Shown here one piece after another: positions 32,963-43,838 of a stretch of DNA of 64,000 nucleotides. The translations under genes were made by a program, and so were the position numbers. This stretch comes from Berberis thunbergii (taxonomy: Eukaryota > Streptophyta > Magnoliopsida > Ranunculales > Berberidaceae), in the NCBI GenBank assembly GCA_003290165.1, contig QNQO01008317.1:30598-94597 (forward strand). The letters run 5' to 3'. How positions within the stretch are numbered: position 1 is the first letter of the stretch; each line of letters opens with the position of its first letter. The notes beneath the pieces were generated by a model. The model ran no database searches. It saw only the letters and a list, made by a program, of their open reading frames with translations, and was not told the DNA's origin.

Positions 32963-33429
32963 TTAGTTTAGGAAAGACGAATATATTCAAATTTTAGTAT
33001 TATTAGGTGGAGTGGTCTTATTTGTGTTTAGATTTCTCATCCTGGGAGTCGGCGTTAGTCATAGCCGTTTGTTTGTAACATATTTAGTTTAACCTTTGTT
33101 TTGACAATAATTTGCAGAATAAAAACTTTGTGATTATCAATCCATGGTATTGATGCCTTCCAAATGTTAATGTAATGTCTGATTATTTACTTCTTTCACA
33201 TCCTTTCTATTTATCTCATCTTCTCATAATCTTTTTCATGCTCTCTTCTTTTAGTCTTCTTCCTTGTTTATCAATAGTTTTTCTATGGAATTGGCCGTTT
33301 CGCTCATTCGATCTGAGAGTTGAGTTGGAGTTTTGGACCATGGTTCCAACTTGAATAAACCCACTTGCTATTTATCTACATTACTGTTTAGTATCAATCT
33401 AAATGTTAATAATCTTATGAATAATGCAC

Positions 33430-33543
33430 CGTTTCATTCCATTCTCATTATAGCTAAAAAAAGTGTCAAGGAACTGGCATACCTCAGGAGCTACATAGCA
33501 AGGAGAGCCACATGCGGTATATTAAGAGAACTGGTAAGACATT
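33430..33543 (+). pseudogene. Unidentified exon-like segment
   Basis: It reads SVKELAYLRSYIARRATCG and ends at a GTAAG donor near 33535. No family is recognised. It sits between the PDI and coatomer fragments. Confidence 0.3.
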
Positions 33544-33734
33544 AGAACTCTTTGGGTTCTTCATAACTCATACTTTGAATATAAATGATGTTGAGTGCTG
33601 CATAGATGACTCATGTAGTGAAATCTATTGTACTTTCTTGCAGCTGTAGGTTGTTCATTGGACGCTTTGCAAATTTAGTGTTTATGACCCTGCCATATTT
33701 GTATATTAATTATCGAGTCCATCTGTTTTTTCAG

Positions 33735-34243
33735 GGTATGAGCCAGCTCAAACTCGAAGATGAGGTTTAAGATGATTTAAAACGTGCCACTGGAAAGTTC
33801 ACGAAGGAAAGAGATGATGCAAATAAGCTGAACAGGATTTTTCAATTGACTGGATTTAGTGATCTTGTTTATGCTGAATCATACGTTATGGTTAATCATT
33901 ATGACATTGTCCTTGATGTTACAGTCATCAACTGCACAAAGGAGACCCTCCAGAACTTGTGCCTGGAGCTGGCAACAATGGGTGTTCTCAAACTTGTTGA
34001 GCGCCCACAGAACTACACACTAGCTCCAGAATCAAGCAAGCAAATACGGTCAAATATTAAGGTTTCTTCAATTGAAACGGGTTCATTTTTGGAAATATTG
34101 TTTATGAATCATCAAATGTCCTAGAATGGACAGTGGTCGTTCTCAATGAAATCCATATTGACATTATGGATTACATTTCCCCTGCTATGTGTGCTGATGT
34201 TGCATTCAGAAACATGTGAGCTAAGTTTGAATGGGAAAACAAG
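33735..34243 (+). pseudogene. Coatomer subunit beta (COPB) fragment
   Basis: A single exon, bounded by TTTTCAG and AAG|GTACCC, encodes [44 protein letters not shown] and [18 protein letters not shown]. This is the conserved C-terminal part of the beta-COP subunit of the COPI vesicle coat. A TAA follows LEDEV, a frameshift lies near 34085, and further stops occur. The full protein is over 900 residues, so this is a captured or duplicated exon. Confidence 0.85.
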
Positions 34244-34971
34244 GTACCCTTATTACACATTCATTTGCTTGTTATATGTTCTCCTCTGTTATCCTGCTAG
34301 TCTTTTCGTTAATATTTTTTAGTATAATCATGGTGACATAAGATTAGTTATTGAAAACTCAAAATGATAATAATTTACAACCAAGATTCAAAGACACCAA
34401 CTCACCAGACCATGATGTTATAGAGTTTGTTTTTTCTACTCGTACTTTTTTCATAGCTTAGGTTCTTAGTATAACAATTTACAGTTCACTTGGTGATTCC
34501 CATCTAAGTTCCTGTGCACGTTCTTTTGGGCCTTGTGAGAGTTTTATGGCAGGAAGGTATGAAAGTATTTCCTGCAAATTCACTTGCCCCATATGCCCAT
34601 AATATCTAAAAAATGATCTAAATGAATTTCAGTGATCTTGCATATTTTTGTTTATACTCTGTACTCTTTCTTATCTATCAATATACATCCTGTATTTGAC
34701 TGATAGAAAATAAAATGATTTAAGCGAATATCAGTGATCTTGCATATTCTTGTTTTGGTATTCCCTATAGAATGAATTTCAATGATATTGCATATTCTTG
34801 TTTTGGGATTGCCTACAACCTTCTTATTCATGAATATAGGCATTGTAGAATCTGTCTACATATGTGATCTCTGTAGATGATAGAAATCTTTTTTTCTTAA
34901 TTAAGAGCGTACTTCATTTTTTACCGCAATTACGTAAACATTATCAACAAGCATGAACATTGTTTGTACAG

Positions 34972-35580
34972 GGAGGTGTAGGTTTGAAGCTAAGAAGACA
35001 TCACTTAGCTGCACATTTAGAAGCTGTCAATCGTCGCAACACTGATTTTGATCATATCTATCATACGATGAGCTTCAGCTGACAGAACCAACTCAATTCT
35101 GCTTCTGGTATGATGTCAATCTTGTTCTTATCTTGCTGTCTTGCGTGCTCTGCATATTTATTTTGGCTGCTTTATTCTTCTGGATTGCCCTTGGTTTTTT
35201 CTGTTGTAGCTGGAGTGTCATCTGCTGTACAGATGATGCGTGGTCCAAATGTAAGTATTGGTTATAATTGATGTTATAGAAACTTCAGTCTCCAACTTAC
35301 TTTGTATATATGTTTAAGAATATATTTTTGAGAGATGGTTTTTCAGGCTCTGGGTGGTCACTCTGAAGATGGAAAGCCTGAGTTATCTGAAGCAGACATG
35401 GTTGTATTTTTCTCAAACTTTGATATTCACAGTTTCATTAGTTATATACTTCAACTTGTTTATGTTGCCAATTTGGGTTTTAATAGAGTGAACGGCGAGA
35501 TTGTGACAAAAATCAGCAATTATGTACTGAATCAGCTGCTACCACACAGGCTAGTCCTATTCACCTATTCTATTATCTGA
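34972..35580 (+). pseudogene. Unidentified multi-exon fragment
   Basis: Four exon-like pieces have good splice borders. 34972-35107 ([20 protein letters not shown]...DFDHIY) is followed by a piece at about 35211-35251 (AGVSSAVQMMRGPN), then one from 35348 (ALGGHSEDGKPELSEADM) and one at about 35487-35550 (VNGEIVTKISNYVLNQLL). The last two also lie in the frame 35335-35580. I do not recognise the source genes. One in-frame TGA is present in the first piece. Confidence 0.4.
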
Positions 35581-35813
35581 CTTTTCATTTTGTAATAATA
35601 TATGTTGAAAACGTTTTCCTTGATTCTAATGCTAGTCACAGCATCAAAGCATGAAATGAAAGGGCTAGAAAAATAATCTTATCCATTAAAGAAATATGGT
35701 AGGTTGGTGAGCGTAGCTTAAAAAAATTAAAGAAATAATTTCACCAAACTGCCTCTTTTTCATTAATCTTATCCATCGTTTTCTTATTGTGTTTGTTTTT
35801 TAATATATTGTAG

Positions 35814-35930
35814 GTTGGTGAGCGTGGTGTTCAGATGTCATGAGGACATAAGCAGAGGATAGCAAATTAGCAATTTCAATAGCAGTAATGAAAGCATCTC
35901 GGATTCTACTTTTAGATGAAGCAACCAACC
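35814..35930 (+). pseudogene. ABCB-type (P-glycoprotein) transporter nucleotide-binding fragment
   Basis: After a TTGTAG acceptor the sequence reads VGERGVQMS, stop, then GHKQRIAN and, after a shift, VMKASRILLLDEAT. These are the ABC signature (normally LSGGQ, damaged here) and the Walker B motif ILLLDEAT. Only one exon-sized piece is present. Confidence 0.75.
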
Positions 35931-36129
35931 AACGCATTGGACTCAGAAAATTAAAAGCAGGAATGAAGCTATGGCTTTTATTGTAATGAGTTTTGTATAT
36001 ATTGATGAACCTATGAGAGCAATACAGTGATGTATATGTCCCATTATATTAATAAAAATATTTTTGGCGGAAATATTTCAATTTTGCCATATTTAATTTA
36101 TTTATTATAGATATATATATCTTGTACCT

Positions 36130-36551
36130 TAACTATTTGATTATATCATTTTAAAAGGCCATTTACGATAACACATTCTAAATGTTAAAACAAACAATTG
36201 ATAGCCATGACATTCACTAATGCTTTGATAGATAATACAACTATGACATTCATAAATGCTCTGATAAATAATATAACCATGACATTCACAAATGCTATGT
36301 TGGGATAGCATTTCATAGCATTCACAAATGCTATATTGAGATAGCATTTTCATCTTTTGAATAGGCATGCGTAATTAAATGAAATAAAGTAGCTCAATAA
36401 GATCCCATACCTAAAGCTAACATAGTATAACCCAATTGAGACAGTGATATGTCAAAAAGATGACATGGGCTGCTCTGACTTTCACTAAATGCTATGGTAC
36501 TTCTTTCATAGTATTTTTGCAATGTCGTAAAAGGCCAATTTTCTTGTAGTG
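36130..36551. mobile_element. CACTA-type element with decayed left end; contains short tandem repeats
   Basis: The right end, read inward, is CACTACAAGAAAATTGGCC (to 36551). The left side at about 36152 has AAAGGCCATTTACGA, the partner of the subterminal sequence, but its CACTA tip is lost. Between lie 'catgacattcacaaatgct' type repeats at 36205-36345. No coding sequence is seen. Confidence 0.55.
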
Positions 36552-36806
36552 TACTAAAAAACAATATATGCACTGTATACCCAACAATAACCCATATACA
36601 CGAGTACTAAATTAGCAAAAACCTAGTGTTTAATGTGAAGTCCTGATCTTTTGTAAGCAAAGTGGTCTCATGCTGTTGTCCTTTTGCAAGTGATCGAGAA
36701 TGGTAGTTCTCCTTTTCCCTGTGAGAAATGAAGCTTGATTCATGTCTGATGCTGACCGTGCAACAAGGTAAGTATATAACAATAGGATTTCTAATAACCC
36801 GTGTTG
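36552..36806. other. Spacer with possible minus-strand exon
   Basis: On the minus strand, SASDMNQASFLTGKRRTTI... ends in a stop near 36632 and could be a terminal exon behind a 'tac' acceptor-like border. The family is not recognised. Confidence 0.2.
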
Positions 36807-36814
36807 ATTACTGG

Positions 36815-37743
36815 CGGCAGTGACGGAGCTAGAATTTTTGTTGGAGGGGGTGGAGTGATGAATCATAGATAATAATGATAATATAATAATTAATTACTTT
36901 AACATAGTTTTTTATTACATAAATAACTATACAAAACATCAATTGCTAAACAAAACTCCATCTAATCTATGGGGGAAGAAAATGGATCCAACAAGCTACT
37001 TTGTAGGAACAAAAAATATGGGGGACAAATCAAATTGGTATATAAAGTTAACGGACAAAATTTAATTTCAAATGTAAAATTATATATGTTTACAAAAAAA
37101 AAAAAATTGGTTATTTGTGATTTGTCCTCTATAAAAATTAATAAAAAAAGAAGAAGCTAATTAGCAGTTATCCCCCAATATTAATCACTATTGCAGTCTT
37201 CTCCATGATTAGCAGTCAACGTGCGTTGACTGTCAAAAGGCTCATGTTGATTACTAAATGCCCTTCAAACAATAACCCATAAATGAACCTCAAGATACAA
37301 ACTTGTATTTTGAGAAAAAAATTAATGGGTCGAATTTTTCATGTATTTCCATAAAATTCCTATGAATAAATACAAACTAGACCTCAATATATGAATTCAT
37401 CTTGAGAAAATACTTTAAAAAAACACCTTCTTATTCCTCAAAGTAATCGAGAGTGGTTGGGATTACTGGTGGCGATGGTGATAAATGGAAATAAATCAAG
37501 CAAAGAGGAGCGAGAGGAGGAAAGAAGGTGACGGGGTGGTTGTTAGTCTCATAGTAAACAGATAATGAGAGCAGAAAAGAAGAAAGAGGTGGGGCGAGGT
37601 AGTTGGTATCGTAGAGAACAAAGGGAGAGAGGAAAGGGTGGGGCAGGATGGTGTCGACGACGTTACAAATGGGCAAATCACAAATTTCCCAAAGTTTTTT
37701 AAAAGTCAGTGGGGGCAAATGCCACTGCCTAGATCCGCGCCTG
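36815..37743. mobile_element. Non-autonomous hAT element (929 bp)
   Basis: The left end CAGTGACGGAGCTAG and right end (inward) CAGGCGCGGATCTAG form the inverted repeats. Flanks ATTACTGG (36807-36814) and ATTGCTGG (37744-37751) match at 7 of 8 bases. The GTGGGGGCAAATGCCAC palindrome near the right end parallels the hAT element at 17246-18197. There is no transposase. The minus-strand frame 37431-37796 crosses the boundary and is not a gene. Confidence 0.75.
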
Positions 37744-37783
37744 ATTGCTGGAATTTTTTTGGTTGTAATCAGGCACTGTTGTC

Positions 37784-38313
37784 TAGGGGTGGGCACGGGA
37801 CGGGATGGGACGAGATATGTCCATCCCTATCACATCCCGTTCATACCGGATCTGGACGACGGGATGGGAAAAACCTCATCCCAACCTCGTCCCATCCCAA
37901 ACGGGTTCAGGACGGGACGAGATCAGCGTGCTAATCTGGACATATCAAATAAAAGCCTGGACTGCTGGAAGGCCTGTTGGAAGGCTGCTGGAAGGCCTAC
38001 TGGAAGGCCTGCTAGGCTGGAAGGCATGCTGCAGCTGGAAGCCTGTTGCAGCTGGAAGCCTGAACATTTTATGCAAATGTTCATAAAATAAATAAATAAG
38101 TAAATAAAAATATTAATAATTAATATTAAAAAATTAGTTCGGGACGGGACGGGATTGGCGGGATTGAAAATCTTCATCCCATCCCATCCCATTCAAGATC
38201 GGGACGAGACGGGATCGGGATGAAATTATTCAATCCCATTAAGACCCGAAAAAATCGGGACGGGACGGGATCGGGATCGGGAACGGGATCGCGGGATGGG
38301 ATGCCCACCCCTA
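37784..38313. mobile_element. Tag1-like non-autonomous hAT element, copy 1 (530 bp)
   Basis: It starts TAGGGGTGGGCACGGGACGG and ends GATGCCCACCCCTA, with a perfect 8-bp duplication CTGTTGTC (37776-37783, 38314-38321). Both sides are rich in CGGGACGGGAT motifs. The centre (37955-38060) has short tandem GGAAGGCCTGCT repeats. It has no gene content. Confidence 0.88.
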
Positions 38314-38416
38314 CTGTTGTCCATTAACTAATGGATGGCCTAAAGGATTTTTGGTGATTAAAAATGACCATTCTTGTTAAAAGTGAACTTTGTAGAGAAT
38401 ATTAATTGTCACAAAT

Positions 38417-38495
38417 GTTGAGATGGCCGAGTTGGTCTAAGGTGCCAGATTAAGGTCCTGGTCCAAAAGGGCGTGGGTTCAAATCCCACGCGTCG
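38417..38495 (+). tRNA. tRNA-Leu(AAG)-like gene, probably a pseudogene
   Basis: The D-arm (GGCCGAGTTGGTCTAAGG), anticodon loop TTAAGGT (AAG), long variable arm and T-arm GTGGGTTCAAATCCCAC of a plant tRNA-Leu are present, so A and B boxes are intact. The 5' acceptor GTTGAGA has no complement after the T-arm (GCGTCGA), and one anticodon-stem pair is A-C. Several changes from the usual plant sequence are C-to-T or G-to-A at CpG. It is likely non-functional. Confidence 0.75.
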
Positions 38496-38499
38496 AATT

Positions 38500-39503
38500 T
38501 CAGATCTAGGTTAGGTTATTATATTCTTTTTGGTTCATCTATATATAGGAAACTATTGAAAGACACCACCACCTTCATCTTTTCTTCTCTCTTCGCAGGA
38601 GCAACACCACCCCTCTAGCCCCACTACTACCTCGCCCTGCCCCACCTGCAACTGTCGGCTGACGACGATGGTAGTACTTGATGGAGAAGAAAGAAATAAG
38701 ATGAAGACGATGAAGGAAAAGAAAAGGAATAAGAAGAAGAAGAAAATGAAGAGAGGATGAGGATGAGGAGGAAGGATAAGAAGAAGATGTGATGAGAGAG
38801 GTGGCAGCTTGGTGAGGTCGATAGTGGTGGGTGGTGGTGGTGCTTGATGGAGAAGAGATGGATAGTGAATCATGAGAAGAAGAAAAAGAAGAATAAGAGA
38901 ATAGGAGTAGGAGAATAAAGGTGGGGAAAACGTGGCGGCTCGGTGAGGCTAACGGTGGTGGGGCTTAATAGAGAAGAAAGGGAGAGAGGATAAGAAAGAA
39001 ATAGGGGAAGGGATGTGGTAGATTTTTTTTGTTTATATTATAGTATCCTTCATAAAGTAGAGCTATAATGGTGTTATTCAGCAAAAATGGTGGTGTTATT
39101 TAGTCATTGCATTTTTTAATTGTGTGGTAAACCTTTTGTTTTAACTCGTTGAAACTTTTTTTGGTTTATCTTTATCCCCTTTTTTGAGTCGTGTAAAATT
39201 TTGAATCGAGGTTGGGCTATAATTGGTTGGATTTTCAATTAGATCTAATGGGAAAATTGACAAAATGAAAGACCATATTCGGACCGTTTTAGAATCTAAC
39301 GAAAAATTGACAAATCAAAATGGTCTTTCGAGTTAGAGATAAAATAAAACGACTGAGATTTAGCCAAATATAAGAATCTAACGGTTTTCAAAGAGGGAGG
39401 TTGGACAAAAAAAACATTTTTTTATGCCCCAACCAACTCTGACTATCACACATCTAAATGCTCAAATTGAATTTGAGTACAAAAGGCACGAGAAATACCA
39501 TAG
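38500..39503. other. Purine-rich and AT-rich spacer ending in a Helitron-like 3' end
   Basis: 38640-39015 is dominated by GA-rich simple sequence (AGAAGAAG, GGTGGTGG), which creates the long minus-strand frame 38553-38873. At 39484-39503, GGCACGAGAAATACCATAG resembles the 3' end of the Helitron copies that follow. Confidence 0.35.
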
Positions 39504-39506
39504 TAT

Positions 39507-39683
39507 TCTATATTACAATTCAGAATGGTGTTTGAGGTTGGAGATAAAAAACGGTTGAGATTTACTCAAATCTATATTACAAATCAGAATGATGTTTGAA
39601 GTTGGAGGTAAAAGACAATTGAAATTTGCCCAAATATAAGAATCTAACAAATCACATAGAACTTTTAAAGTACCAAGAGATAA
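39507..39683 (+). mobile_element. Two truncated Helitron 5' heads
   Basis: TCTATATTACAATTCAGAAT starts at 39507 and TCTATATTACAAATCAGAAT at 39571. Each matches the start of the longer copies to their right and breaks off where the next copy begins, each time after an A, as expected for insertion between A and T. Confidence 0.6.
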
Positions 39684-40180
39684 TCTATATTACAAATCAG
39701 AATGATGTTTCACTATTCATGAGACAAAAGAGAGCTAGAATTGAGAGTTGAGAAGATCTTGAGGGCTGAGATTTGTTTTCTAAAATGGCATGTGTCGTGA
39801 TTATAAAATATGTAAAAGGGCAAATAAAATGAAAAAAATGATGTAAAAAGTTAGTGAAATGTACATGGGGCAGAAAGATAACATTTTTTTCTCAAAAATA
39901 AAAATTGTCATAACTATATACTTAATTGTCAAATTTTAATAAACTTGATATTGTTGGAATGCATTTTTTGAAAATCTTTCAAATGAAATCATTAATCAAT
40001 ACAAAAGTTTAAGTTTTCAAAATATGCATTTAACGTCTTAGCATTTCACATTGTAGTTTTCAATATTAATCAAAGTATGAAACGATCATCTAAAGGCGCA
40101 CTCAAACAAAGACCCTAAACTCCATATATGGAAAAAAAAAAATTGTATGTGGAGTGCCAACGACACGAAGAATGCCTTAG
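39684..40180 (+). mobile_element. Non-autonomous Helitron-like copy A (497 bp)
   Basis: It begins TCTATATTACAAATC and ends with a small hairpin GTGCCAACGACAC (about 40155-40167) followed by GAAGAATGCCTTAG. Helitrons start TC, have a 3' hairpin and end CTRR; CTTAG is a near fit. There is no coding sequence. Confidence 0.65.
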
Positions 40181-40872
40181 TCTATTTTACAAATCAAAAT
40201 GATGTTTTAATGAAATGGAGATAAAAGATGGGTTTGATTGATTCCTATAATAGCATGTTTGTGAATATAATACAACTATAAGAGCAAAGAAAATGAAAAA
40301 TGGTAAAAAAAAATTAGTTGAGGGGAGAGAAAATTTTGTGTGTGTGTGTGTGTTTTTTTTTCTCAAAATTAAAATTGTCATAATTATTTACTTAATTGTT
40401 GAATTTTGGTAAACTTGATATCGTTGGAATGCATTTTTGAAGATCTCTCCAATGAAACTAATGATTAATACAAACGCTAAATTTTTAAATATATATATAT
40501 ATTTTATTGCTAAATAATGTATAACGCATTTCATGTCATTAGTATTTTTCAAATAAATGAGTAGGGTCGATCATTTCATGAAAAAAAAATATATGAGCCA
40601 AAAAACTTAATGTACATTTAAACAAAGATCGTGAACTTCATGTTTTAGCGAATTCAAGGTTTAATGGAGAACCAATTCTCAGCGTTTGAATTTTTTTTCT
40701 CAACTGAATCAAATTTTATCTAGTATAACCCTAAAGTTTATATTATATATTTTTATTTTAGAATAGGCTTGCACTTCAAGACTGATTGTGGGTGAAGTTG
40801 AGGATGGTGGTGAAGGTATTAAGTACATGATATTTAGCAAAAAAAAGTACGTGGAGTGCCAACGCACGGGAG
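40181..40872 (+). mobile_element. Non-autonomous Helitron-like copy B (692 bp)
   Basis: It starts TCTATTTTACAAATC directly after copy A and ends GTGCCAACGCACGGGAG. The internal phrase 'aattgtcataa(c/t)ta' and 'cgttggaatgcattttt' is shared with copies A and C. It includes a (GT)n run at about 40337-40353. Confidence 0.65.
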
Positions 40873-41388
40873 TTTATATTACAAATCCGAATGGTGTTTG
40901 AAGTTGGAGATAAAGACAACTGAGATTTACCCAAATATAAGAATTTAACAGAGCATATAAAACTTAATAGTTGATATTCATTTCATCTAATGGTTGGAAC
41001 TTAAAGTTATGATTTATATTTTACCTTCAATCAATCCCCCTAATAAGATTATATGAGTTTGATTCTCATACCCAACAATTTTTATTTTTATTTATCTTTA
41101 TATTTAAAGTAGAATAAACTCTATTTATCATGTGAAATTTTTATCATGTCAATTGCATGGAGAATACCTTAATATAAGTTTATATATAAATATAGTTCAT
41201 GATTGAGATTCGTTTCATCTAATAGTATGTCTTACCTTCAATCAATCTCCATAAGAATGCATGGACTCTCGTACTTAACATTTTGATATTTATTTATCTT
41301 GATATTTAAAATAAAATAAATTATATTTATTATATTAAACTTTTATCGTACCAATGCCATATCACGGAAAATACTGTCACTAAATAAC
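40873..41388 (+). mobile_element. Further decayed Helitron-like pieces
   Basis: TTTATATTACAAATCC at 40873 is another head. 3'-end-like sequences lie at about 41149-41174 (CAATTGCATGGAGAATACC) and about 41349-41375. Two related blocks, 41025-41175 and 41220-41370, share 'accttcaatcaatc' and 'tatttatctt(g)atattta' phrases. Confidence 0.45.
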
Positions 41389-41768
41389 CTAAGATAACAC
41401 AATGTTGCTGCATTGACGTACAAGGTGACGTAAAAAAGGGTTGAGGTCTTCGTTTTTTGAATCACGTGATAGAGAAATTTCTTCAAGAATCCTATGGAAG
41501 AATAATATCACCAACCAATCAGTGCATACATGATACATCAATATGTCCGCATAGAATAAAATAAAATAAAAAAGATTATACCCTTTAAATGTTGTTGATG
41601 AGTACATAATCACTGTTGTTTAAAAACATCATACAACCCAAACAATTTCCCAAAACGCTACTCAAAACAGGGTTTCTAAAGGTTACATTGTCATAATTTC
41701 ATTCCAAAACACTGGTATTTAAATTAAGCAAGGATAATGAGATGCAGCAGGACAGGCTTTCATCTTGA

Positions 41769-42217
41769 TTAGGCTTGTTTGGATGGTGATGGGTATTTGA
41801 TGGCATTCTTGACAATCTTCTTAGTTGCAGCATCACCAAGATCAATCCCACACACATCAGACAACCTTATTAGATACAACAACACATCTGATAACTCTTC
41901 TCCCAAATGCTCTTTATCTGATTCATTCCAGTCTGACAATCCCTTTGCCACCTCTCCCCTCCACTGAAATATCTCTGAAAGCTCCCCAACTTCACCAATC
42001 TATAGTACACAAAATAGTCAGATAAACAAAATATACAAGCAATCAACCCCATGGCTAAAACCCGAAAATGTAATGAAATTATGAAAAGCTTTACCATTGC
42101 AAGGAGTAGGTTTCTTGGGCTATGGTACTTTCCCCAGTCTCTCTCTTTGGCAAATTCCTCAAGCTTCTTTGAGAGATCTTTGAGACTCACATCATTTCCT
42201 TCACTTTCTCCGGCCAT
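41769..42217 (-). CDS. dCTP pyrophosphatase 1-like / MazG-type nucleotide pyrophosphohydrolase, two exons
   Basis: Spliced as complement(join(41769-41999, 42095-42217)): exon 1 gives 41 residues ending LLLAM before a GTAAAG donor, and exon 2 resumes IGEVGELSEIFQW after TATAG. The total is 117 residues with stop TAA at 41769-41771. This all-alpha enzyme cleaves (d)NTPs such as dCTP and modified dCTP to dNMP plus pyrophosphate, cleaning the nucleotide pool. Metal-binding residues are visible as E47/E50 (GELSE) and E76/D79 (EELSD). The length matches small plant and animal DCTPP1 proteins (about 110-170 residues). No signal peptide is seen, so cytosolic or nuclear. It is the only intact gene in the window. 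Confidence 0.9.
42000..42094 (-). other. Intron of the dCTP pyrophosphatase-like gene (95 bp)
   Basis: Minus-strand GTAAAG donor and TATAG acceptor. The phase is 0 and the conserved peptide reads across it. If not spliced, translation would run into an unrelated 115-residue frame. Confidence 0.85.
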
Positions 42218-42533
42218 GGCTATGAATGGATGTTAAATATGAAGAGTGAGTGGTGGTGGTGGTAAAGATGAAGAAGAAGAAGAGAAACCCCACTAACTAG
42301 CTGTAAAGGTGATGAAATAATTCCATAACGATGTGGGGTTGTTTCATTCATTTAATTAAAGGTGACTCACTTTCCTTTCAAAGTTATGCAGGAGGTTATT
42401 CTACCCCAACAAATTGAGAAAATTAATGGTTCAAAAACCATGCTTAAATTTTCTATGTGTGTCTTTCTTGTGTGTTATCTTGTTGTAATGGAGAATCAAT
42501 TTGGTCAAAACAGACCCACCCATCAACATCTAA

Positions 42534-42955
42534 GGGCATGTTTGGTTATTCTTTTGACCATTGTAATATAATGGCTATTACAATGGTCAATGGCATTCAT
42601 TTGTTTGGTGGCAAAAAAAAGCATGTAATCATCATTTCCATTACCAATTTGGTTGTAATGGTCATTCCTTCCTTCCACCCTAGAAATGACCATTCATTCC
42701 TTCCACCCTATGAATAGCCATTACATTGGTCATTGTAATGGTCAACAAAGCAAAATGACTTCACTTACCCTCAAAATGACTTCATTTACTCTTGTGTTGA
42801 AGTTTTGATGCTTTGTAGTGAGGGCATATTCGTAAAGACACATTCCTACTCCCATTACATTCATAGGTAAATCAAACACATTTATTACATTTTCATTACC
42901 ACTCTCATTACATTTCAATTACCACTCCCATTACAACGTGGATTCAAACAGGGCC
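42534..42955. mobile_element. Tourist-like (PIF/Harbinger) MITE, 422 bp
   Basis: The ends GGGCATGTTTGG (left) and GGCCCTGTTTGA (right, inward) are flanked by TAA on both sides (42531-42533, 42956-42958). The interior repeats TTACAATGG/CCATTGTAA motifs in both orientations. It lies about 310 bp upstream of the dCTP pyrophosphatase-like start codon, so it could influence that promoter. Confidence 0.85.
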
Positions 42956-42958
42956 TAA

Positions 42959-43359
42959 GTGTTTTTTTTTAAGTAACTAAATTATGATTTATTCTTTATA
43001 CAGAGCATTCCAAATACGTCTTGCTTAACACGAGACTACTTAAAGGAAAGGATCTGCTGACTATGCTGACCGTACACTCAATTAGTGCTCTTAGATTGAT
43101 TGACAGAATTATATATGTTCTTTCTTTTATTTTTAGTGTGTTTTGTTATATTTGATTTCTTGATTTATTAAATAACTATAATATATTTGTAGATTTTTTA
43201 TATGGAAATCTAATTACTTATTTGGGAGCCACAGTGTGACAAAATTTTTATCATTAATTTTAGGATATAAAAGAGTGATATATATTTTTAGATTTATTTT
43301 TTAAAGTCAACTTACCACTTGAGAGGTTATCATTGCATGACAAAAGTTGCTACTTACTG
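42959..43359. other. AT-rich spacer
   Basis: I see no gene, RNA or repeat signature in this stretch. Confidence 0.4.
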
Positions 43360-43715
43360 AGAGCATCTCCAAGAGATCTCCTAAAATAGTCGAAAAATTA
43401 ATTCAGAGGTTTTTCATTAGAAAAATCTTGTTTCAATGAATTTCTATCTAAACCACCATTTTAACTTTTCTTCTTTATTCTCCCTATATTTGGAGGCATC
43501 CATTCCATTCCTCAAATCCTAATAAATATTTTAAAAAAAATTGTTTTTCTCCATTTTCTCTCCTCCAATCAAATAAGTTTAAATATAATTTTTCAAAAAC
43601 TAGGCAAAGATATATCTAAATAATGATAAATAAATAAAAAGTTAAAATGGAGAATGTGATTAGAGTGATGAAGCAATAGGGGAGCCCCTAAAATTAGCTT
43701 TTGGTGAGATGTTCT
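43360..43715. mobile_element. Possible MITE with GAGCATCTCC-type ends
   Basis: The left end AGAGCATCTCCAAGAG and right end (inward) AGAACATCTCACCAAAAG are imperfect inverted repeats of a common plant MITE type. GATCTCCTAAAATAG and CCCCTAAAATTAG lie next to them. I found no clear target duplication, so the call is tentative. Confidence 0.5.
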
Positions 43716-43838
43716 AACATGGCATACAAGAGTTACCACTCACTTAAATTACCAACCATGCAAATTTAATAATTCACAAAAAGTTACGAACCTTAAATTA
43801 CCAACCATAATTTTTATTACTTTAGTTTTTTTTTTCAA

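Larger units (their letters stand above)
30920..35990 (+). other. Mosaic of host gene fragments, candidate Helitron-type capture
   Basis: Pieces of at least four unrelated genes (kinase, disulfide isomerase, coatomer beta, ABC transporter) lie in the same orientation within 5 kb. Intron-exon borders are kept and stops and frameshifts are common. This is the pattern known for Helitron captures, though Pack-MULE or serial insertion is possible. I could not find both element ends. The fragments are listed separately. Confidence 0.6.

Noticed and set aside
37431..37796. 121-codon minus-strand open frame
   Set aside because: It crosses the right end of the hAT element and is Pro/Leu/Ser-rich without a domain.
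38417..38495. Functional tRNA-Leu gene
   Set aside because: The acceptor stem cannot form and there is an A-C mismatch in the anticodon stem, so I report it only as a likely pseudogene.
38553..38873. 106-codon minus-strand open frame with a hydrophobic Phe-rich run
   Set aside because: It is the complement of a GA-rich simple-sequence tract.
41870..42217. 115-residue uninterrupted frame as the protein of the dCTP pyrophosphatase-like locus
   Set aside because: After residue 41 it reads intron and out-of-frame exon 2. Splicing restores the conserved IGEVGELSEIFQW and the family C-terminus.
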